A DNA stretch of 8,351 nucleotides from Methanomicrobiales archaeon (GTDB lineage Archaea > Halobacteriota > Syntropharchaeia > Alkanophagales > Methanospirareceae), in assembly GCA_003160755.1 (NCBI GenBank), contig QEXZ01000067.1:1-8351 (forward strand). Reading direction: 5' to 3'. Of the stretch, positions 4,250 through 8,351 are shown one piece after another (position 1 is the first letter of the stretch; each line of letters begins with the position of its first letter). A program made the position numbers and the translations under genes. The notes under the pieces are model-generated. The model worked only from the letters and a program-made list of their open reading frames with translations, was not told the origin of the DNA and made no database searches.

Positions 4250-5920
4250 TTAATACGGTGCCATCCCGCCCGGCGGCATTCCACCTCCGCCCATACCCAT
4301 ACCGCCTGGCGGCGCTCCCCCAGCCGGCATTGCCTCCCTCTTTGACGCAATCACATCATCTATCCGGAGTATCATCGTTGCAGCCTCCACTGCGGATTCC
4401 ACCGATTGTTTCTTTGTCCTCAGCGGCTCTATCACACCCCCTTGCCACATATCAACGATTTTACCCGTGTAAGCGTCCAAACCCGCATTCTTCTCGCCGC
4501 GCTCATGCGCAGCTTTCAACTCCACCAACTTGTCTATCGGGTCAAATCCTGAATTTTCAGCCAGGGTTCGCGGTATTATTTCCACCGCCGCTGCGAAATT
4601 TTCCACCGCCAATTGCTCCCTTCCTTTTAGTGACGCACTGTATTCCCTTACCCTCAGCGCCAATTCCGTTTCCACTGCACCACCGCCTGCAACTGCTTTT
4701 CCATCCTCGATTATGCACCCTGTTACCCGCAGCATATCATGTAAAGCGCGCTCAACTTCATCCACTACGTGTTCTGCCCCGCCTCTTATCACTATGGACA
4801 CCGCATGGGGATTCTCGCACTCTTCTATAAACAACATCTTATCCTCTGCTATCTTCCTTTCCTCTACCAAACCAGCATGCCCCAAATCGCTTCCACTTAT
4901 CTCATCCACGTTAGTTACTATTTTACCCCCTGTAGCTTTTCCCAATTTCTCCATATCGCTTTTCTTCGCCCTTCGTACCGCAACAATGCCATCCTTCGCA
5001 AGATAATACTGCACAACATCGTCTATCCCTTTCTGGCATATCACGACGTTCGCACCGCTTTCTTTTATGCGCTCCGCCATCCGGTGCATCGTTCTCTCCT
5101 CTTCATCAAGGAAACCCTTTAACTGGTCTGATGACGTTACCTTTACTTCTGCACTCGTCTCTGTCTTCTTCACTTCCAGCGCAGCATTAATCAATGCTAT
5201 TTTCGCATCCTCCACTTTCCTCGGCATCTCGGGATGCACCACCTCTTTATCCAGCACCATTCCCTGCACTAACTCTGTCTCTCCTATTCTCCCTCCGACT
5301 TTCTTCTCCACGCTTATATTATCCGTGTCAACCACTCTTTTACCACCGTGACCCGTTTCCGTTATTGCCTTAACCGCCTTTATCGCAATCTCTGAGAGGA
5401 AATCACGATAACTCTCTCCGAATTTGCCGGTTATTGCGGTTCGTGCTATTTTCTTCAACTCTTCGTCATTGTCTATGTCTATATCCGTAGCAATTTCCTC
5501 CAGTACCTTTCTCGCTCTTTCTGCCGCAAGTCTGTATCCTGATGTGATTACCGATGGATGTATTTTCTGCTCCAATAGCTCCTCAGCCTTCTTTAGCAGT
5601 TCACCACCAATTACAACAGAAGTTTTGGTGCCGTCGCCCGCTACCTCGTCTACCGTTTTCGCAACCTCTATCATCATCTTCGCCGCGGGACTCTCTATGT
5701 CCATCTCATTGAGAATGGTCGCACCGTCGTTTGTTATAACCACATCACCAAGAGAATCCACAAGCATCTTATCCATCCCCTTTGGACCCAAAGTAGTGCG
5801 AACCGCAGAAGCAACTGCCTTCGCCGCATTTATGTTCGTGCTCTGTGCTTCTCTCCCCTGTGTTCGCTCACTCCCTTCTCTCAATACTAATACCGGTATT
5901 CCACCTAACTGTCCTACCAT
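4250..5920 (-). CDS. ths: Thermosome subunit (group II chaperonin)
   Basis: This 556-residue protein forms the archaeal double-ring chaperonin that folds proteins with ATP in the cytosol. It is full length. The N-terminus has QLGGIPVLVLREG, then TLGPKGMDKMLVDS (residues 43-56) and NDGATIL with D65. AGDGTKTSVV at 94-103 contains the catalytic D96. The apical and intermediate domains follow; late motifs include ERALHDML, AGGGAVETEL and the closing MILRIDDVI. The tail is the usual Gly-Met-Pro-rich stretch (GGAPPGGMGMGGGG). The usual GDGTTT loop reads GDGTKT here, a Lys at 99. Start: ATG 5920-5918 with GAGAGGG ten bases upstream (5931-5937). Alpha or beta subunit type cannot be told from this window. 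It is probably monocistronic, or followed by the cysteine-rich gene 87 bases on. Confidence 0.97.
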   Translation of the reverse strand: MVGQLGGIPVLVLREGSERTQGREAQSTNINAAKAVASAVRTTLGPKGMDKMLVDSLGDVVITNDGATILNEMDIESPAAKMMIEVAKTVDEVAGDGTKTSVVIGGELLKKAEELLEQKIHPSVITSGYRLAAERARKVLEEIATDIDIDNDEELKKIARTAITGKFGESYRDFLSEIAIKAVKAITETGHGGKRVVDTDNISVEKKVGGRIGETELVQGMVLDKEVVHPEMPRKVEDAKIALINAALEVKKTETSAEVKVTSSDQLKGFLDEEERTMHRMAERIKESGANVVICQKGIDDVVQYYLAKDGIVAVRRAKKSDMEKLGKATGGKIVTNVDEISGSDLGHAGLVEERKIAEDKMLFIEECENPHAVSIVIRGGAEHVVDEVERALHDMLRVTGCIIEDGKAVAGGGAVETELALRVREYSASLKGREQLAVENFAAAVEIIPRTLAENSGFDPIDKLVELKAAHERGEKNAGLDAYTGKIVDMWQGGVIEPLRTKKQSVESAVEAATMILRIDDVIASKREAMPAGGAPPGGMGMGGGGMPPGGMAPY

Positions 5921-5973
5921 TTTTATATTTCCCTCTCTAACTAACTATACCTATACCCTTCTTCCACTTTGAA

Positions 5974-5986
5974 CTATAACTTAAAC
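5974..5986 (-). promoter_or_regulatory. Possible thermosome promoter box
   Basis: The minus-strand sequence GTTTAAGTTATAG is the best TATA-like stretch upstream, about 55-65 bases before the ATG. A second option is GGTATAGGTATAG at about 5945-5957. Neither is strong, and I see no recognisable heat-shock operator. Confidence 0.25.
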
Positions 5987-6032
5987 CCTACGTAACATTT
6001 ACCATTTAACCATATTAATATTAAAAATTATT

Positions 6033-6061
6033 AACCACAGATTACACAGATTAACACAGAT
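6033..6061 (-). repeat. ATCTGTGTTAATC-type dispersed repeat, left arm
   Basis: On the minus strand it reads as three near-repeats of the unit (T)TAATCTGTG. It is the inverted partner of 6093-6124, with a 31-base loop, and resembles 6898-6924 on the far side of the OB-fold gene. Motifs of this kind are scattered in intergenic DNA of many prokaryotic genomes; their role is not known to me. Confidence 0.6.
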
Positions 6062-6092
6062 GATAAGAATTTTAGCCCATGTTAACCGAAAA

Positions 6093-6124
6093 ATCTTGTG
6101 TTAATCTCGTGGAATCTTGTGGTT
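6093..6124 (+). repeat. ATCTGTGTTAATC-type dispersed repeat, right arm
   Basis: Compared with the reverse complement of 6033-6061, it matches 28 of 29 bases once three single-base insertions (T, C, T, one in each unit) are allowed. It lies within the first codons of the longest reading of the OB-fold gene, which argues for a later start there. Confidence 0.6.
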
Positions 6125-6132
6125 TGAAAACT

Positions 6133-6855
6133 ATGCAACGAGAATATAAAAAACACGGGTTCTTCTCTTTTGTACCTTCAGATAGTCGAAACAGAGAACT
6201 CTGGTGCTTGAAGCACGGCGAATCGGGAATAAACAGCGTATGCAGGGTCCTGGAGGTATCGAGAAAGGGAATAAAGGCAAAAGGAGGGCGGAAAAAGGTC
6301 GTTCTTAGCGGAATAGTTGCAGACTACACGGCAAAAATCCCCTTCTTTTCGAGTGAAGAGCGAGAAGAGCTCGTGAAGGATAAGATATTGCAAATAGAGA
6401 ATGCGTACCTGAAGCGGTGGAACGGACTGCCTACGTTACATATAGCGAAAAACACGAGTGTGAGCGTAATAGAAAATTATATTGGTTTTCCCAGTTGGAC
6501 GGTGCTGATGAAGCCTAAAAAGAGGACGATAGAAGAAATACTCGATTGTGAGGGTGCATTTGATGTGATATTAGAGGGAGATATAGTGTCTGTATCGCAG
6601 CCCCGGGGGGAAGGGAATAGAAAGAGAATTGTCCTGGACGATGGCACCGGTGCGTTATTTCTGGAATTTGAAGAACAGAAAAAGGAGCAGGAAACAGATA
6701 TTTCCTTTGGAATGCCTGTTAGGGCAAGGGGAAATGTGGTGGCAGAGGAATCGAAAAACGGTCTTGTATTAAAGTTGATTGCGGAAAAGGTAAAAATTAG
6801 CCGTGAAACATTTATGATACGTAAAATGAAGAACTTTCTGTCACGGTATACGTGA
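6133..6855 (+). CDS. Two-OB-fold RPA-like single-stranded DNA-binding protein
   Basis: The product has 240 residues from ATG 6133. The frame is open from another ATG at 6079, adding 18 residues, but that extension is made of a dispersed repeat and neither ATG has an SD, so I prefer the later start. Two OB-fold-like segments are visible. The first (about 35-115) runs from VCRVLEV through VVLSGIVADYTAKIPFF to GLPTLHIAKNTSVSVI, matching the strand pattern of RPA DNA-binding domains. The second (about 142-222) has FDVILEGDIVSV, then KRIVLDDGTGALFLEF, then MPVRARGNVV and LVLKLIAEKVKI, close to the RPA32-type OB fold. No zinc finger is seen. A role in ssDNA binding during replication or repair is inferred. 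The nearest gene, ycaO, starts about 300 bases downstream and is not an obvious functional partner. Confidence 0.7.
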   Translation: MQREYKKHGFFSFVPSDSRNRELWCLKHGESGINSVCRVLEVSRKGIKAKGGRKKVVLSGIVADYTAKIPFFSSEEREELVKDKILQIENAYLKRWNGLPTLHIAKNTSVSVIENYIGFPSWTVLMKPKKRTIEEILDCEGAFDVILEGDIVSVSQPRGEGNRKRIVLDDGTGALFLEFEEQKKEQETDISFGMPVRARGNVVAEESKNGLVLKLIAEKVKISRETFMIRKMKNFLSRYT

Positions 6856-6897
6856 TTGTTTATTGTTGCATATAAAGTACAACTTCCTTCTATTTAG

Positions 6898-6926
6898 GAC
6901 ACAGATTTACACGGATTTACACGGCA
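6898..6926 (-). repeat. ATCTGTGTTAATC-type dispersed repeat after the OB-fold gene
   Basis: The plus strand reads GGACACAGATTTACACGG followed by ATTTACACGGC. This is the same motif and orientation as 6033-6061. Shorter relatives in the other orientation occur at 6969-6981 (ATCAGTGTTAATT) and 7026-7036 (TTAATCAGTGT). Confidence 0.55.
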
Positions 6927-6980
6927 CGGACTTATTTAAAGTTTAACATTGTTGATTTTTATCGTCTATCAGTGTTAATT

Positions 6981-7021
6981 AAGCCCTTTCTGGGCTTGCG
7001 GGGACGTGGGCAGAGCCCACG
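6981..7021. repeat. Two tandem perfect hairpins (REP-like)
   Basis: AAGCCC-TTTCT-GGGCTT (6981-6997) is followed eight bases later by CGTGGGC-AGA-GCCCACG (7005-7021). Both stems are perfect and the second is GC-rich in an otherwise AT-rich gap. They are bracketed by AGTGTTAATT (6972-6981) and GTTAATCAGTGT (7025-7036). They could end transcription from the OB-fold gene, though no T-run follows directly, or form a small REP-like element. The rest of the 6856-7161 gap holds the dispersed repeat and the ycaO upstream sites. Confidence 0.6.
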
Positions 7022-7094
7022 AGCGTTAATCAGTGTCAACAATTTATTTTCTTGTTTTTTTCATTATGAAAAACCCTTCTTCCAAAAAGAAACA

Positions 7095-7137
7095 TTTACT
7101 AAAGAAATATTTTAGTAAAGTAAAATCCATTTTAGTA
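7095..7137 (+). promoter_or_regulatory. Candidate operator upstream of ycaO
   Basis: TTTACTAAA (7095-7103) and TTTAGTAAA (7111-7119) form a perfect nine-base inverted repeat with a seven-base gap. TTTTAGTA recurs at 7110-7117 and 7130-7137, exactly 20 bases apart, about two helical turns on the same face. AATATTTTAG inside the palindrome could serve as the TATA region. The arrangement suggests a dimeric repressor or activator site overlapping the promoter; the regulator is unknown. Confidence 0.4.
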
Positions 7138-7161
7138 CACAATTAGAAAGGAGCAGATAGA

Positions 7162-8351
7162 ATGAAAATACGGCTCAAGCGAACGCTAAAAAGGTATTTC
7201 TTCGATACACATCGGGCTTTAACACCTGAGGAGACCCTGGGCGAGGCAGAAAAGCTGAAAGAAAAAGTCGGGATAACAAGAATGGAAGACATTACCGCAC
7301 TTGATAAGCTCAACATACCTGTCTATTCTGCGAGCAGACCAGAAGCCGAAGAAGGGGCTGTTTCGGTGTATACCGGAAAAGGTCTTACGAGAGAGCAAGC
7401 GAGGGTATCGGTAATCATGGAAGCGATAGAGCGGTATTCAGGAGAACTAAAAGCCCGAGATAGAGCGAAATTCCTGTTTGAATCATACGACGGGGGGCGA
7501 GGAGAAAAACAAAAAGTGGACCCTGCTTCTCTTATATTGTCCGGGCTTTCTACCATCGGTCCGAGTTCGAGATTAGAATGGTGTGAGGGTTATGACCTGC
7601 TAAGAGAGGAAGAAGTTCTTGTTCCTGCGAATGCCGTTTTTCATCCGTACGTATCAAATAGAGGCGAAAGACTGTTTAGAAGTGACACTAACGGTATAGC
7701 GTCCGGGAATAACATTGAGGAGGCTATTTTTCACGGGATAACTGAAGTAATAGAGCGAGACGCATTGAGTTATGTGGAATTGAAGAAGAACGCAGGTAAA
7801 CAAATAGAAATTGATGAAGGCGATGGGATGATATTTGAGTTGAAAGAGCGGTTGGAATCCGCAGGTGTCATCCCTCATTTCTGGTATATTCCGTCAGACA
7901 CGGGCTTTGCAACGGTTGCATTAGCTTTGGACAACGAATCAAAGGATGCTTCATTGCTCGTTTACGGTGCAGGCACGCACAGCGACCCGCAAATAGCGAC
8001 GATAAGAGCAATAACGGAGGCTGCACAATCCAGGGTTATGCAAATAGAGAGCATGAGGCGGGATGCGATGAAAGCGACATCAGCGAGACTAATGAGTTAT
8101 GATGCGATAAAGAAAAGAAATATGTATTGGTTTGAAGACAAGGGCGATGGCAAAGAAGAAAAAGTGAGGCTGGATGAACTTCCTAAACAGGCGACTGAAA
8201 CAATAGATGGCGATATAGTGGTTGCACTGGATAAATTGCGCCGGGTTGTGAACCGCGTGATAGTGGTGGACGTAACGAGGGAAGAGATAGGCGTTCCGGT
8301 TGTAAGGGCGATTATTCCGGGATTTGAAGTATATGCGAGGAATCCGGAAAG
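7162..8351 (+). CDS. ycaO: YcaO, methanogenesis marker 1 (McrA thioamidation), 3' truncated
   Basis: The frame starts at ATG 7162 with AAAGGAG (7147-7153) eight bases upstream and runs off the right edge after 396 codons, which is nearly the whole protein. YcaO enzymes use ATP to activate a backbone amide; in methanogens this one, usually with TfuA, converts a glycine of methyl-coenzyme M reductase subunit A to thioglycine. Family marks visible: MKIRLKRTLKRYFFDTHRAL at the N-terminus; the ATP and Mg-binding helix MEAIERYSGE (86-95) with E87, E90 and E95; DTNGIASGNNIEEAIFHGIT (175-194) continuing EVIERDA; and PVVRAIIPGFE (379-389) near the C-terminus. No frameshift is seen. The partner tfuA is not in the window and may lie just downstream. 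A YcaO acting on another peptide is less likely given these N-terminal and C-terminal sequences. Confidence 0.93.
   Translation, partial: MKIRLKRTLKRYFFDTHRALTPEETLGEAEKLKEKVGITRMEDITALDKLNIPVYSASRPEAEEGAVSVYTGKGLTREQARVSVIMEAIERYSGELKARDRAKFLFESYDGGRGEKQKVDPASLILSGLSTIGPSSRLEWCEGYDLLREEEVLVPANAVFHPYVSNRGERLFRSDTNGIASGNNIEEAIFHGITEVIERDALSYVELKKNAGKQIEIDEGDGMIFELKERLESAGVIPHFWYIPSDTGFATVALALDNESKDASLLVYGAGTHSDPQIATIRAITEAAQSRVMQIESMRRDAMKATSARLMSYDAIKKRNMYWFEDKGDGKEEKVRLDELPKQATETIDGDIVVALDKLRRVVNRVIVVDVTREEIGVPVVRAIIPGFEVYARNPE

Noticed and set aside
4258..5972. Several long plus-strand frames opposite the thermosome gene
   Set aside because: They are mirror frames of a well-conserved chaperonin gene, with Ser/Pro-rich compositions and no family marks.
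6178..6393. Minus-strand frames opposite the OB-fold and ycaO genes (also 7323-7556 and 7654-7878)
   Set aside because: They are opposite-strand shadows of genes with clear domain motifs, and none has its own ribosome binding site.
6033..7040. CRISPR-like array from the repeated CAGATT/ACACGG units
   Set aside because: Copies are few, unevenly spaced, in both orientations and without spacer-sized unique segments.

Overview
The window is archaeal and probably comes from a methanogen or an anaerobic methane-oxidising relative. Three genes point this way: a group II chaperonin (thermosome) subunit, a YcaO protein of the methanogenesis-marker-1 type (the enzyme that thioamidates methyl-coenzyme M reductase), and a two-OB-fold protein resembling archaeal RPA. 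AT-rich TATA-like boxes and GGAGG-type ribosome binding sites fit this. I cannot assign the lineage more closely from sequence alone.

Region 1, about 1-4200, is AT-rich accessory DNA. It opens with the tail of an unrecognised gene (1-204) and a decayed small frame. A HEPN-like gene follows (587-1183). Next is a 2.29-kb block (1215-3507) bounded by 95-bp terminal inverted repeats, 85% identical without gaps, with outward ends AGGCTGTCTCA...TGAGACAGCCT and CTT on both outer sides. I find no transposase inside. Its cargo is all on the minus strand: two unrelated-looking PD-(D/E)XK nuclease-fold proteins, a RelB-like antitoxin, and a RelE-like toxin collapsed by an internal deletion. The modules are separated by copies of a palindromic spacer, CCGAAT-AA-ATTCGG or its covarying variant. 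To the right, a two-gene unit overlaps by ATGA: a cysteine-rich putative zinc protein, and a small ORF whose last codons are read from the inverted repeat, so the element appears to have landed in that gene.

Region 2, about 4250-8351, looks like ordinary chromosome: the thermosome gene (minus), the OB-fold gene (plus) and the partial ycaO gene (plus). The OB-fold gene is flanked by ATCTGTGTTAATC-type dispersed repeats in inverted orientation. The ycaO upstream region carries two stable hairpins and a TTTAGTA palindrome with a third half-site, a candidate operator.

The main point of interest is the inverted-repeat-bounded, transposase-free block of nuclease-fold genes plus a toxin-antitoxin relic. 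It looks like a non-autonomous carrier of defence-like cargo next to a HEPN gene. The defence role is inference; the repeats and motifs are read directly from the sequence.
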